DNA of 64,000 nt from an uncultured Pelagibacteraceae bacterium (lineage in GTDB: Bacteria > Pseudomonadota > Alphaproteobacteria > Pelagibacterales > Pelagibacteraceae). Of this stretch, positions 1 to 9,445 are shown piece after piece. Position 1 is the first letter of the stretch. Each line of letters begins with the position of its first letter. The stretch covers positions 1 to 64,000 of the forward strand of contig CACLVZ010000005.1 in assembly GCA_902610515.1 (NCBI GenBank), given 5' to 3'. The notes under the pieces were generated by a model. It was given only the letters and a program-made list of their open reading frames with translations, was not told the origin of the DNA and made no database searches. A program made the translations under genes and the position numbers.

Positions 1-40
1 TATCTTTTTCAGATATGAAAAAAAAATATAAATAATCCAA
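1..40 (+). other. 3' tail of an upstream gene plus spacer, unassigned
   Basis: These 40 bases are too short to identify. All three forward frames stop within them, at 16-18, 29-31 and 31-33, so the preceding coding region ends here or just before the window. In many alphaproteobacteria the gene before coaX is birA (biotin-protein ligase), which follows the nuo operon. A birA end is therefore the natural guess from synteny only. Confidence 0.3.
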
Positions 41-784
41 ATGAATTATATAATAGGTGATATAGGAAATACTTCTACAAGAGTATGTCTATTAAATGAA
101 TCAAAAATTTTACATTCGATTATTTTTGATACTAAAAAAATTTTTTTAAAAGGTTTTTTTAAAAAGACTATTAATAGATTTAGTAAAAAAAATTTAAAAA
201 GTGAAATATTATTTTCATGTGTCGTACCTTTGGCATTAAAAGAAATCAAAAAAAACCTAAAAAAAACAAATTATCGAGTAATAGAAATAAAAAGTTTAAA
301 TTTAAAGAAAATGATCAAAATAAATATTAAAAATTTTAAGCAACTTGGTTCAGATAGAATTGTAAATTCTATAAAGGGTAAAGAATTTAAAAATTGTTTA
401 ATTATAGATTTTGGAACTGCAACGACTTTTGATATTGTGAAAAATGAAATATATGAAGGTGGCGTTATAGCACCAGGTATTAAACTATCTATTAAAAATT
501 TAAGTCAATCTACAGCTTTACTTCCAATGTTCGATTTAAAAAGACAGCAAAAGAGTTATGGAAAAAATACCAAAGACGCTCTAAATGCTGGTTTTATCTG
601 GGGTTATGAAGGATTAATTAATAATATAATTTATAAAATAACAAATAATTGGAAAATGAAATATAAAATAATACTTACAGGGGGATATGCAAATTTATTT
701 AAAAAAATTATAAAGAAAAGAACAATTGTTGATCAGAATATTACAATTAAAGGAGTTTCAAAAGTTTACAGAGAATTTTTATGA
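41..784 (+). CDS. coaX: Type III pantothenate kinase
   Basis: Phosphorylates pantothenate in the first step of coenzyme A synthesis, in the cytoplasm. The 247-residue protein has the ASKHA-fold signatures of CoaX: the N-terminal phosphate-binding GDIGNTST (6-13), LGSDR (102-106) and DFGTATT (123-129). It then continues with the GGVIAPG segment. Length is normal for the family. The ATG at 41 places GDIGNT at the expected distance from the N terminus. The stop overlaps the RNase J start in an ATGA junction, so the two are probably cotranscribed. The rnj neighbour on the 3' side is the usual alphaproteobacterial arrangement. Confidence 0.95.
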   Translation: MNYIIGDIGNTSTRVCLLNESKILHSIIFDTKKIFLKGFFKKTINRFSKKNLKSEILFSCVVPLALKEIKKNLKKTNYRVIEIKSLNLKKMIKINIKNFKQLGSDRIVNSIKGKEFKNCLIIDFGTATTFDIVKNEIYEGGVIAPGIKLSIKNLSQSTALLPMFDLKRQQKSYGKNTKDALNAGFIWGYEGLINNIIYKITNNWKMKYKIILTGGYANLFKKIIKKRTIVDQNITIKGVSKVYREFL

Positions 785-2442
785 GCAAAGATGAATTAAT
801 CTTTTGTCCTCTAGGTGGATCCGGTGAGATAGGTGGAAATATGAACTTATACGCCTATGGCAAAGAGGATGAAAAAAAGTGGATTATAGTAGACATGGGT
901 GTTTCGTTCGCAGATGACTCTATTCCAGGAGTTGATCTAATAATGCCAGATGCAGGTTTCATCATTGACAAAAAAGAAGACTTACTTGGAATTGTTCTTA
1001 CACATGCGCACGAGGATCATATAGGTGCAGTTGCGCATATTTGGCCGAGTCTAAAATGTAAAATGTATGCCACTCCTTTTACGGCTGCATTAATTTTAGA
1101 AAAATTTAAAGAAAAAAAAATAGACATTTCTTCATATTTGAAAGTTGTGGCTCTTAACAGCAAAATCAAACTTGGAAACTTTGAAATTGATTTTGTTACT
1201 TTAACACATTCCATTTTAGAGCCAAACGGATTGAGTATAAAGACACCTCTTGGAACTGTCCTACATACCGGAGATTGGAAAATTGATCCGAACCCTTTGA
1301 TTGGAAGTCAAATTGACGAACAAAAATTGAAGTCTATTGGAAAGAATGGTGTATCAACAATGATATGCGACTCTACAAATATTTTCAGTCCCGGAAGAGC
1401 AGGATCAGAATCTGACGTAAGAGATAGTCTTTTAAGGATTATGGAAATTAAAACTAATAGAATTCTAGTAACATCTTTTGCATCGAATGTTGCTAGGATG
1501 GAGTCTATCTTTTATTGTGCAAAAAAAACTGGAAGAAATATTTGTTTAGTAGGTAGGTCAATGCAAAGAATTTATAAAGCGGCGAGAAAATGTGGTTATC
1601 TTCAGGGACTTATAGATCCTTTAGAACCTAAGGATGCAAAAAAAATAAAAAAAAATAAAATATTATATTTAGCAACTGGAAGCCAAGGTGAACCAATGGG
1701 CGCAATGAACAGAATAATAAATGGAGTTCATCCAGACGTTCAATTGGAAAGTGGAGATTGTGTAATTTTTTCATCTAAAATTATTCCAGGAAATGAAAAA
1801 AAATTATATTTCTTGCAAAATTTAATTGTAAAAAATAAAATAGAAATGATTAGTGAAGAAAATGCATTTGTTCATGTTTCCGGTCATCCTAATAGAGACG
1901 ATTTAAAAGATATGTACAATTGGGTTAAACCTCAATGTGTGATACCTGTACACGGTGAACACCGACATATGGCAGAACATGTTTCATTTGCTAAGGAAAT
2001 GCAGGTACCTAAAACATTGCTTATTGAAAATGGAGACATAATAAAGCTTTTGCCTGGAAACAAACCTGAAATAATTGATAAAGCGCCTTCAGGGAAAGTT
2101 TATCTTGATGGAAATGTTAATGTTGAAACAGATTCTCAATCTATTAAAGACAGAAAAAACTTATCCGTGAATGGGTATTTGGAAATTACATTGATAGTTT
2201 CCAATAACGGTAACATTAAAAAACCCGTTATCTCTTATAGAGGTATACCAGAGAAAGCAGAGGATAATACTTTCATATTTGATATGGAGGATGAGATAAT
2301 GAATATTTGCAGAACTTTTTCAATGGATAGTAAGAAACAGCAACAAAATTTAATTGAAACTCTTAAACAAAATTGTAGAAGAATTGTCAGAGAAAAAACA
2401 GGAAAGAAACCTTTTACTAATATAAATATTGCAAGGATTTAA
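781..2442 (+). CDS. rnj: Ribonuclease J
   Basis: Metallo-beta-lactamase/beta-CASP ribonuclease with 5'-3' exo- and endonuclease roles in RNA decay and maturation. The zinc-binding motif HAHEDHIG lies at 75-82, preceded by the conserved DMGVSFADD region. A second His-rich stretch (VSGHPNRDDL, then PVHGEHRHM) belongs to the beta-CASP/RMMBL portion. The 553-residue length is typical. The gene overlaps coaX by 4 bp and shares one base with the next gene (TAATG), showing translational coupling. Placement between coaX and a DUF1467 gene is standard in alphaproteobacteria. Confidence 0.95.
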   Translation: MSKDELIFCPLGGSGEIGGNMNLYAYGKEDEKKWIIVDMGVSFADDSIPGVDLIMPDAGFIIDKKEDLLGIVLTHAHEDHIGAVAHIWPSLKCKMYATPFTAALILEKFKEKKIDISSYLKVVALNSKIKLGNFEIDFVTLTHSILEPNGLSIKTPLGTVLHTGDWKIDPNPLIGSQIDEQKLKSIGKNGVSTMICDSTNIFSPGRAGSESDVRDSLLRIMEIKTNRILVTSFASNVARMESIFYCAKKTGRNICLVGRSMQRIYKAARKCGYLQGLIDPLEPKDAKKIKKNKILYLATGSQGEPMGAMNRIINGVHPDVQLESGDCVIFSSKIIPGNEKKLYFLQNLIVKNKIEMISEENAFVHVSGHPNRDDLKDMYNWVKPQCVIPVHGEHRHMAEHVSFAKEMQVPKTLLIENGDIIKLLPGNKPEIIDKAPSGKVYLDGNVNVETDSQSIKDRKNLSVNGYLEITLIVSNNGNIKKPVISYRGIPEKAEDNTFIFDMEDEIMNICRTFSMDSKKQQQNLIETLKQNCRRIVREKTGKKPFTNINIARI

Positions 2443-2696
2443 TGGGAGTAACTGGTTCTATTATAGTTTATGTTATGATTTGGTGGATAATATTTTTTTC
2501 AGTTCTGCCTATTGGAATTCAATCAAATAAAGAGATATATAAGGAGAAAATCGGTGGAAACGATCCTGGCGCACCAAAAAATCCTAGAATAGTTCAAAAA
2601 TTTTTATTAACGACATTAATTACTTCTATAATTTTTGCAGTTATATATTATCTTGTAAGGATTGATTTGTTAAATTTAAGAGAATTTTTACAATAA
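2442..2696 (+). CDS. DUF1467 family small membrane protein
   Basis: An 84-residue protein with two hydrophobic segments, roughly 6-24 and 53-72. They flank a soluble loop carrying the family-typical pattern GGNDPGAPKNPR. DUF1467 proteins are small inner-membrane proteins of unknown function, found almost only in alphaproteobacteria. They usually sit between rnj and proS, as here. It overlaps both neighbours by one base. Nothing in the sequence suggests an enzyme; a structural or assembly role is possible but not shown. Confidence 0.88.
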   Translation: MGVTGSIIVYVMIWWIIFFSVLPIGIQSNKEIYKEKIGGNDPGAPKNPRIVQKFLLTTLITSIIFAVIYYLVRIDLLNLREFLQ

Positions 2697-4009
2697 TGCA
2701 CCTATCTAAATTATTTATTCCAATAACGAAGAGTCTTCCTTCCGAAGCAAAAATTAAATCTCATCAATTAATGTTAAGAACGGGCATGATTAAACAATCC
2801 TCAGCTGGCATTTACTCTTGGTTACCACTTGGATTCAAAGTAATGAAAAAAATTGAGCAAATTGTTAGAGAAGAACAAAATTTAATCGGTGCTCAAGAAA
2901 TGTTAATGCCTACTATTCAATCATCTGAAATATGGAAAGAAAGCGGTAGATATGATGATTATGGCGAGGAAATGCTAAGGATCAAGGACAGGCAAGGAAG
3001 AGAAATGCTTTACGGACCTACTAATGAAGAACTAGTAACAGACATCTTTAGATCTAGTATAAAATCATATAAGTCTCTACCTCAACTTCTTTATCATATA
3101 CAATGGAAATTTAGAGATGAAATAAGACCAAGATTTGGTGTCATGAGATGTAAAGAATTTTATATGAAAGATGCATATTCTTTTGATTTATCTGATGAAG
3201 ATGCAAAAAAATCTTATAATAAAATGTTTTATTCTTATCTTAAAACTTTTGAGAGGTTAGGTTTGAAAGCTATCCCTATGGCCGCAGATACTGGACCAAT
3301 AGGAGGAGATCTGTCTCATGAATTTGTTATTTTAGCTGAAACAGGAGAAAGTCAAATATATGCTGACAAAGAAATTTTTGAAATAGATATAAACAAATAT
3401 TCATATAAAGATGAATCACTAAAAAAAATGCGCGAGGATTTTTCAAATATTTATGCAGCTACTGATGAAAAATTTAATGAAGATAAATTTAATAAAATTG
3501 TAAAAAAAGAAAATCAAGTGAAAACAAAAGGAATTGAAGTTGGTCATATTTTTTACTTTGGCGACAAATATTCTAAACCAATGAATTGCTTAATTGATGA
3601 CAAAAGTGGAAAAAAAATTTCTGTAAAAATGGGGTCATATGGAATAGGTGTATCAAGGTTAGTTGGTGCAACAATAGAAGCGAACTATAACAATGATGTT
3701 ATGAAGTGGCCAAAATCTATATCACCTTTTGAAGTGGTAATAATACCCAGTTTATCAAAAAATAATAAAGAAAACTTTGAAAAAAGTGAAAAAATTTATA
3801 AAGAACTTAAAAAACAAAATATTGACGTATTGTTAGACGATGTTGATGAAAATATGTCTAATAAATTTAAAAAACATGACTTAATTGGTGTTCCTTATCA
3901 AATTATTATTGGTTCAAAATCTGGGAATGATAAATTTGAATTTAAAGAGCTTAATGAAAAAAGTGAAGTATTAAGTCTAGATCAAATAAAAACAAAATTA
4001 AAAACTTAA
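2696..4009 (+). CDS. proS: Prolyl-tRNA synthetase, short alphaproteobacterial form
   Basis: Charges tRNA-Pro with proline. The 437-residue protein contains the class II core. Motif 2 is seen around FRDEIRPRFGVMR and motif 3 around GIGVSR, followed by a C-terminal anticodon-binding domain. It lacks the roughly 180-residue editing insertion of the E. coli-type enzyme. Loss of that insertion is known in alphaproteobacterial ProRS and fits the length. Mischarged Ala-tRNA-Pro would then have to be cleared by a separate deacylase not seen in this window. Start ATG overlaps the DUF1467 stop by one base. Confidence 0.95.
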   Translation: MHLSKLFIPITKSLPSEAKIKSHQLMLRTGMIKQSSAGIYSWLPLGFKVMKKIEQIVREEQNLIGAQEMLMPTIQSSEIWKESGRYDDYGEEMLRIKDRQGREMLYGPTNEELVTDIFRSSIKSYKSLPQLLYHIQWKFRDEIRPRFGVMRCKEFYMKDAYSFDLSDEDAKKSYNKMFYSYLKTFERLGLKAIPMAADTGPIGGDLSHEFVILAETGESQIYADKEIFEIDINKYSYKDESLKKMREDFSNIYAATDEKFNEDKFNKIVKKENQVKTKGIEVGHIFYFGDKYSKPMNCLIDDKSGKKISVKMGSYGIGVSRLVGATIEANYNNDVMKWPKSISPFEVVIIPSLSKNNKENFEKSEKIYKELKKQNIDVLLDDVDENMSNKFKKHDLIGVPYQIIIGSKSGNDKFEFKELNEKSEVLSLDQIKTKLKT

Positions 4010-4013
4010 TAAA

Positions 4014-5246
4014 TTGTTTACAAAAGCTGAAAGACTTATTTCCATTAGAAATTTAAGGCCTAAAAAAAAAGAGGGTTTTTTAAAAATCATTTCAATTTTT
4101 TCTTTCCTAGGAATAATGTTGGGTGTCGCAATTCTTATAATTGTGATGTCAGTAATGAATGGTTTTAAAACTGATTTAACCAAAAAAATCTTAGGTTTAA
4201 ACCCACATATAGTTATTGAACCTAATAGTTTTGAAATTAACGACTTATACATCTCAAAAATAAGTGACAATTTTAAAAATTTTACTTTGAGCAGGTCTTT
4301 TTCTGGTGAAGGTATAATTATTACAAATGAAAATGCCAAAGGTGTAATTTTAAAAGGGGTTGATAAAAATGAAGAAAATACTATTGAATTTTTTAACAGA
4401 TTTGTAGTGGGTGGCAATTTAAAAGATTTTGGAGCAGGCAAAATATTAATTGGTTCAGAACTCGCATATAATTTAAATTTAAAAGAGGGTGAAAGTATAA
4501 ATGTTATGTCGTCAGCTTTTGTTTCTACACCATTAGGTAATTTGCCAAAGCAGGAAAATTTTAAAGTTGCTGGAATATTTAATACTGGCTTCTTAGAATT
4601 TGATCAAAACCTAATTTTTTTAAATATTGAAGATGTGTTAGCAATTTTTGAAAAAGACAAAAAAGATCAAAATATTGAAATTTATTTACAAGATCCCTTA
4701 AAAGCAAATTTTTATAAAAAGAAAATTCAAAAAATTGATCAAAATTTTTTTATTTATACTTGGTCCGACCTAAACAAATCTTTATTTAGCGCGTTAAAAG
4801 TGGAGCGAAATGTAATGTTTTTAATTCTTTCCCTAATTGTAGTAGTGGCTGCTTTTAATATTATATCTGGACTAACAATTTTAATAAAAAATAAAACTAA
4901 AGAAATTGCAATTCTTAAAACCCTTGGATTAAGCAACAATTCAATAAAAAAAACTTTCTTTCTTACCGGACTTTCTATCGGCTTCTTCGCGACAGTAAGT
5001 GGAATAGTATTAGGAGTTTTATTTTCAATAAATGTTGAAAAAATAAGAATTTTTTTATCATCAGTATTTAATTTTGAAATTTTTCCATCCGACATCTATT
5101 TTTTAGAAGAATTACCCAGTGAAATAAATTTGTATTCTATTTTAGTTATTTTTTTAATATCTATATTTATTTCTATGGTTGCATCATATTTACCTGCGAT
5201 GAGAATTTCAAAAATGAGTACTTTTAGAGCTTTAAGATATGAATAA
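4014..5246 (+). CDS. lolC: Lipoprotein-releasing ABC permease LolC/LolE
   Basis: Inner-membrane permease that works with LolD to extract lipoproteins for delivery to the outer membrane. The 410-residue protein has the MacB/FtsX layout: one N-terminal membrane helix (about 22-44), a large periplasmic domain, then three C-terminal helices. The family N-terminal pattern (RNLRPKKKEGF, FSFLGIMLGVA) fixes the start at the TTG at 4014. No upstream in-frame ATG gives a better fit. Only one LolC/E gene is present, as in many alphaproteobacteria, so the permease is probably a homodimer. It overlaps lolD by 8 bp. Confidence 0.93.
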   Translation: MFTKAERLISIRNLRPKKKEGFLKIISIFSFLGIMLGVAILIIVMSVMNGFKTDLTKKILGLNPHIVIEPNSFEINDLYISKISDNFKNFTLSRSFSGEGIIITNENAKGVILKGVDKNEENTIEFFNRFVVGGNLKDFGAGKILIGSELAYNLNLKEGESINVMSSAFVSTPLGNLPKQENFKVAGIFNTGFLEFDQNLIFLNIEDVLAIFEKDKKDQNIEIYLQDPLKANFYKKKIQKIDQNFFIYTWSDLNKSLFSALKVERNVMFLILSLIVVVAAFNIISGLTILIKNKTKEIAILKTLGLSNNSIKKTFFLTGLSIGFFATVSGIVLGVLFSINVEKIRIFLSSVFNFEIFPSDIYFLEELPSEINLYSILVIFLISIFISMVASYLPAMRISKMSTFRALRYE

Positions 5247-5925
5247 ATTTTTACTAGAAATATATAATCTAAAAAAAAGCTATACACACACAAGTGGTTT
5301 TATAACCTTATTTAATAATTTTAATTTACAAATTAAGGAAGGTGAGCTGGTAGCTTTGGTTGGTCCTTCAGGGTCTGGAAAATCGTCATTACTTCATTTA
5401 CTAGCTTTACTTGATGAGCCTTCTAAAGGAAAAATAATAATTAACAAACAGGAAACTAACAATCTTTCTAGCGAACAAAAAGATTTAATAAGAAGAGATA
5501 ATATTTCTATAATTTTTCAAGATAATAATTTATTGACTGATTTTACTGCAATTGAAAATGTTATGATGCCTTTAATTATTAAAGGTGAAAAAAATAAGAT
5601 TGTAGAGAAAAAAGCTGAAAAAATATTAAAAGATGTAAAAATTTTAAACAGGTCAAACCATTTTCCCAGCGAATTATCTGGTGGAGAACAACAAAGAGTG
5701 GCAATAGCAAGAGCATTAATCGCAGAAACTAATTTAATTTTAGCTGATGAGCCTACTGGAAATTTAGATTATAAAACTTCAAAAGAGATATTTTCTCTTT
5801 TTCTAAAATTAAAAAAATTAAAAAAAACAATTATCTTTGCAACTCATAATAGAGAAATTGCCAACAGGGCAGATTACAAGTTGTTTATTTCTGATGGTAA
5901 TATAAAACGGGTTAATGCTCGTTAG
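5239..5925 (+). CDS. lolD: Lipoprotein-releasing ABC ATPase LolD
   Basis: ATPase energising the LolC exporter at the inner membrane. Walker A GPSGSGKSS lies at 42-50 and the ABC signature LSGGEQQR starts at 146. It is followed by Walker B (LILADEPTG) and the H-loop (ATHNRE). At 228 residues it is normal for LolD/MacB-type ATPases. The ATG overlaps the end of the permease gene by 8 bp and the gene overlaps dnaE by 11 bp, placing all three in one transcript. Confidence 0.95.
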   Translation: MNKFLLEIYNLKKSYTHTSGFITLFNNFNLQIKEGELVALVGPSGSGKSSLLHLLALLDEPSKGKIIINKQETNNLSSEQKDLIRRDNISIIFQDNNLLTDFTAIENVMMPLIIKGEKNKIVEKKAEKILKDVKILNRSNHFPSELSGGEQQRVAIARALIAETNLILADEPTGNLDYKTSKEIFSLFLKLKKLKKTIIFATHNREIANRADYKLFISDGNIKRVNAR

Positions 5926-8900
5926 TAACAAATCTTTTAATAATATTAAAGTTCATACTCAATATTCGATCTGTGAAGGCGCTATAAAGATAGATGAATT
6001 AGCAGAATATTGTAAATTTAAAAAGATAAGATGTCTTGGATTAGCTGATAGTTTTAATTTGTGTGGCGCTTTAGAATTTGCTGAAAAGTTATCTAAAATT
6101 GGTACACAACCTATAATTGGAACTCAAATCAACATTAAATCAAAAAATATTACCGGTAAAGTTACACTTTACGCAAAGTCAGAGGACGGTTATAAAAATT
6201 TAACTAAACTCTCTTCCTTAAGTTATTTGAAAAGCAACGAATTAGAAGAACCTTCTTGTGAGTTAAATGATTTAGCATCAAACAATAATGATTTAATTAT
6301 ATTAACCGGTAACTACAAAGGTTTTTTTGGGAAACTGTTTAAGGCAAATAAATTAAAAGATTTTAAAGAGGATATTATTTTTTTGAAAAAACACTTCTCT
6401 AATAGAATCTATTTCGAAATTCAGAGACACGAAGAAACTGAGGAAAAAAATTATGAAATATACCTTTTAAATAATTCAAAAAAGTTAGACATACCTTTGA
6501 TTGCAACTCAAGAAGTTTATTACATGAACAAAGAAATGTTCGAAGCTCACGACGCTTTAACTTGTATCGGCCAAAAAAACTTTATTGATGATAAAAATAG
6601 ATCAAAGCTAAGTGATCAACATTTTTTAAAAGAAACTCAAGATTTAGAAAAACTGTATTCTGATATTCCAGAGGCTTTAGAAAATAATTATAATTTTCAT
6701 TTAAGATTTAATTTTAAACCAAAAAAATCTAAACCTATTTTACCTTTAATTACAAATGCAGAGAATAAATCTCCAGAGCAAGAATTATTAGCTCAAGCAA
6801 AAAAGGGTTTAGAAAATAGAATACAAAATTTTATTCTAAAAAAAAATAAGTCGTATAATGAAATCAACAAAATATATGACGATAGATTAAGTCATGAACT
6901 AAATATTATTAACTCAATGAATTACGCAAGTTATTTTTTAATAGTGTCAGATTATATAAAGTGGGCTAAAAAAAACGCTATCCCAGTAGGTCCAGGCAGA
7001 GGATCTGGAGCAGGGTCTCTAGTTGCTTATTGTTTGGATATTACTGATCTCGACCCAATAGAATATAACTTAATTTTCGAACGTTTCCTAAATCCTGATA
7101 GAATTTCGATGCCTGATTTTGATATAGATTTTTGTGAGGATAAAAGAGATAGAGTATTTGAGTATTTGAAAAGTAAATATGAAGGTGGGGTAGCTCATAT
7201 AATTACTTTTGGAAAATTAAAAGCAAGAATGGTTTTAAGAGATGTAGGTAGGGTGATTGGTTTGCCTTATGGATATGTCGATAGACTTTGTAAAATGGTT
7301 CCATTTGATCCGTCAAGACCTTTAACATTACAAGAGTCTATTGATAGAGAGCCTAGATTTAAAGATGAGATAAAAAATAATCCTAAAGTTAAAAAACTCC
7401 TAGAACTTTCACTGAAACTAGAGGGTTTAAACAGAAATATGGCTACACATGCAGCTGGAGTGGTAATAGCTGGCAATAAATTAGCAGAGCAAATTCCCCT
7501 TTACGTGGACCATAGTTCAAATCTTGTATTACCATCTACTCAATACGATATGTATTCTTCTGAAAATGCTGGATTAGTTAAATTTGATTTATTAGGTTTA
7601 AAAACTTTAACAGTTATAGATAAAACTCTTAAAAGATTGAAATCAAAAAATATAAATTTAGATATTAGCAAAATTAACTCTAATGACGAAAAAGTTTTTT
7701 CACTATTATCAACTGGTGAAACAACAGGATTATTCCAATTAGAAAGTGCAGGTATGCGTGAAGCTATTAAGCAAATGAAACCTAATAAATTCGATGACAT
7801 AATTGCTTTAGTTGCACTTTACAGGCCTGGGCCTATGAGCAATATTCCAATTTATAATGATTGTAAAAATGGGATCAAAGAACCAGATTTTATTCATCCA
7901 ACTTTAAAAAAAATACTTGAACCTACTTATGGTATCATAATTTACCAAGAGCAAGTTATGCAAATAGCTCAAACTCTAGCAGGTTTTACTGCAGGAGAGG
8001 CAGATATTTTAAGACGTGCAATGGGCAAGAAAAAAAAGGCTGAACTTGACAGACAAAAAGAGAGATTCATAAATGGAGCAGTAAAAAATGGAATCGCAAA
8101 AGATGTAGCAAATTTTGTTTTTACAAAAATTGAGCCCTTTGCACAATATGGTTTTAATAAAAGTCATGCTGCAGCTTATGCCTTAATAGCTTATCAAACT
8201 GCTTTTTTAAAAACTTATTATAAAGAAGATTTTATTGCTGCTACTATGACAACCGAGTTAACAAATACTTCTAAGTTAAGAGAATTTGTTGAGGAATTAA
8301 AAAGGCTTGATGTTGAAATAATTAAACCGTCTATTAATAAAAGTTTTGCAGAATTTAAAGCTATAAATGGTAAAATTTATTACGGATTAGGTGCTATTAA
8401 AAATGTTGGTTTCGAGGCTATTTCAAATATTATAAATGAAAGAGAAACTAACGGTGCATTTAAATCACTTTTGGATTTTATTAATAGAGTAAATGCAAAA
8501 GATGTTAACAAACTTCAATTAGAGGGCTTAACAAAATCTGGTGTATTTGATGAATTTGATGAAGATAGAAATAAAATTTTTTGTTCCATCCCAAAAATTA
8601 TTCAACAAATTAAAAATATAAATCAAGATAAGGATAACAACCAATCAAGTTTGTTTGAAAATAGCGATAATCTGACCAAGAATTTTGATTTTTTACCATC
8701 TATTCCGTGGAAACAAAAAGAACTTCTCGCTGAGGAATTCAAGTCTTTAGGATTCTACATTTCTAACCATCCATTGAAAGAATATGAGGAAGTATTCGAT
8801 CAACTCAAAATTATTCCTTACAATGAGTTCTATAATAATGGAGCTAGCGAAGGAATAGTTCCAGGTACAATTATGTCAATTCAGGAGAAAAAAAGTAATA

Positions 8901-9325
8901 AAGGGACTCCTTATGCAATTATAAAATTTAGTGATCTAAAAGGTGAGTTTGAGGTATTTTTATTTTCAGAAATATTAGTTAATAACAGAGATAAGTTAAA
9001 AGAGTCAGAGTCCTTTTTATTAACGCTTCAAAAAGATAAAAATGTTAATGATACAGGCAAAAAAAGAGTAAATGTTAAAAAAATACTTAATTTAGAACAG
9101 GCTATTAAAGAACCTTATTCAAAAGTAACAATCGAACTGAACCAAGACTGTAACATGAACGAATTAAAAGAAATACTATCTCATGAAGGAAATACTTCAA
9201 TAAACATCATCATAAAAAATAATAACCAAAAAGCCCATTACTTGTTACAAAATAACCGTAAATTTGATTTAAAACATTTGAAGGCTCTAAAAGCTAAGGA
9301 TTATGTGTCTAAAATAACATTTTAG
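5915..9325 (+). CDS. dnaE: DNA polymerase III subunit alpha
   Basis: Catalytic subunit of the replicative DNA polymerase. The 1136-residue protein starts with a PHP domain (HTQYSICEGA near the N terminus) and carries the catalytic PDFDIDF motif at 400-406. It continues with the C-family fingers/thumb, a helix-hairpin-helix region and a C-terminal OB-fold. The GPGRGSGAGS segment near 365 is the palm signature. Length matches DnaE rather than the shorter DnaE2 (ImuC), so this is the essential replicase. It is the last gene before a 120-bp leader region and follows lolD as in other alphaproteobacteria. Confidence 0.97.
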   Translation: MLVSNKSFNNIKVHTQYSICEGAIKIDELAEYCKFKKIRCLGLADSFNLCGALEFAEKLSKIGTQPIIGTQINIKSKNITGKVTLYAKSEDGYKNLTKLSSLSYLKSNELEEPSCELNDLASNNNDLIILTGNYKGFFGKLFKANKLKDFKEDIIFLKKHFSNRIYFEIQRHEETEEKNYEIYLLNNSKKLDIPLIATQEVYYMNKEMFEAHDALTCIGQKNFIDDKNRSKLSDQHFLKETQDLEKLYSDIPEALENNYNFHLRFNFKPKKSKPILPLITNAENKSPEQELLAQAKKGLENRIQNFILKKNKSYNEINKIYDDRLSHELNIINSMNYASYFLIVSDYIKWAKKNAIPVGPGRGSGAGSLVAYCLDITDLDPIEYNLIFERFLNPDRISMPDFDIDFCEDKRDRVFEYLKSKYEGGVAHIITFGKLKARMVLRDVGRVIGLPYGYVDRLCKMVPFDPSRPLTLQESIDREPRFKDEIKNNPKVKKLLELSLKLEGLNRNMATHAAGVVIAGNKLAEQIPLYVDHSSNLVLPSTQYDMYSSENAGLVKFDLLGLKTLTVIDKTLKRLKSKNINLDISKINSNDEKVFSLLSTGETTGLFQLESAGMREAIKQMKPNKFDDIIALVALYRPGPMSNIPIYNDCKNGIKEPDFIHPTLKKILEPTYGIIIYQEQVMQIAQTLAGFTAGEADILRRAMGKKKKAELDRQKERFINGAVKNGIAKDVANFVFTKIEPFAQYGFNKSHAAAYALIAYQTAFLKTYYKEDFIAATMTTELTNTSKLREFVEELKRLDVEIIKPSINKSFAEFKAINGKIYYGLGAIKNVGFEAISNIINERETNGAFKSLLDFINRVNAKDVNKLQLEGLTKSGVFDEFDEDRNKIFCSIPKIIQQIKNINQDKDNNQSSLFENSDNLTKNFDFLPSIPWKQKELLAEEFKSLGFYISNHPLKEYEEVFDQLKIIPYNEFYNNGASEGIVPGTIMSIQEKKSNKGTPYAIIKFSDLKGEFEVFLFSEILVNNRDKLKESESFLLTLQKDKNVNDTGKKRVNVKKILNLEQAIKEPYSKVTIELNQDCNMNELKEILSHEGNTSINIIIKNNNQKAHYLLQNNRKFDLKHLKALKAKDYVSKITF

Positions 9326-9329
9326 AGTG

Positions 9330-9357
9330 TTGATTTTTTAAAATGATTGTATATATC
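9330..9357 (+). promoter_or_regulatory. Candidate sigma-70 promoter for the rpsB operon
   Basis: A TTGATT hexamer at 9330-9335 is followed after 16 bases by TATATC at 9352-9357, close to the -35/-10 consensus. Transcription from it would begin near 9364, right at the start of the structured leader. In a genome this AT-rich such matches arise by chance. Support comes from position, since this is one of the few gaps over 100 bp. Confidence 0.4.
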
Positions 9358-9364
9358 AATGTTT

Positions 9365-9445
9365 AATTACGCACACAGTTTTAAGGGGTTAACCCTACCG
9401 GTCCATTATGTGGAATAGCTGTGGTGGTTTAACCGGAAAATTATA
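9365..9445 (+). ncRNA. Structured rpsB (S2) mRNA leader, probable autoregulatory element
   Basis: This is a comparatively GC-rich stretch in an AT-rich genome, directly before rpsB. CACACAG at 9372-9378 can pair with CTGTGGTG at 9419-9426 (seven pairs, one bulged G), enclosing the element. Inside, TCCA (9402-9405) can pair with TGGA (9411-9414). GGTTAA (9387-9392) is complementary to TTAACC near 9429-9434 and also to its own 3' flank, so a pseudoknot or switch is possible. A conserved RNA motif ahead of the S2 gene has been described in Ca. Pelagibacter ubique. Assignment here rests on position plus hand-made pairing, not on a covariance search. Confidence 0.65.

Noticed and set aside
3998-4441. 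A 147-codon minus-strand frame opposite the start of lolC.
   Set aside because: It is antisense to the conserved LolC N terminus with no recognisable domain; a chance open frame.
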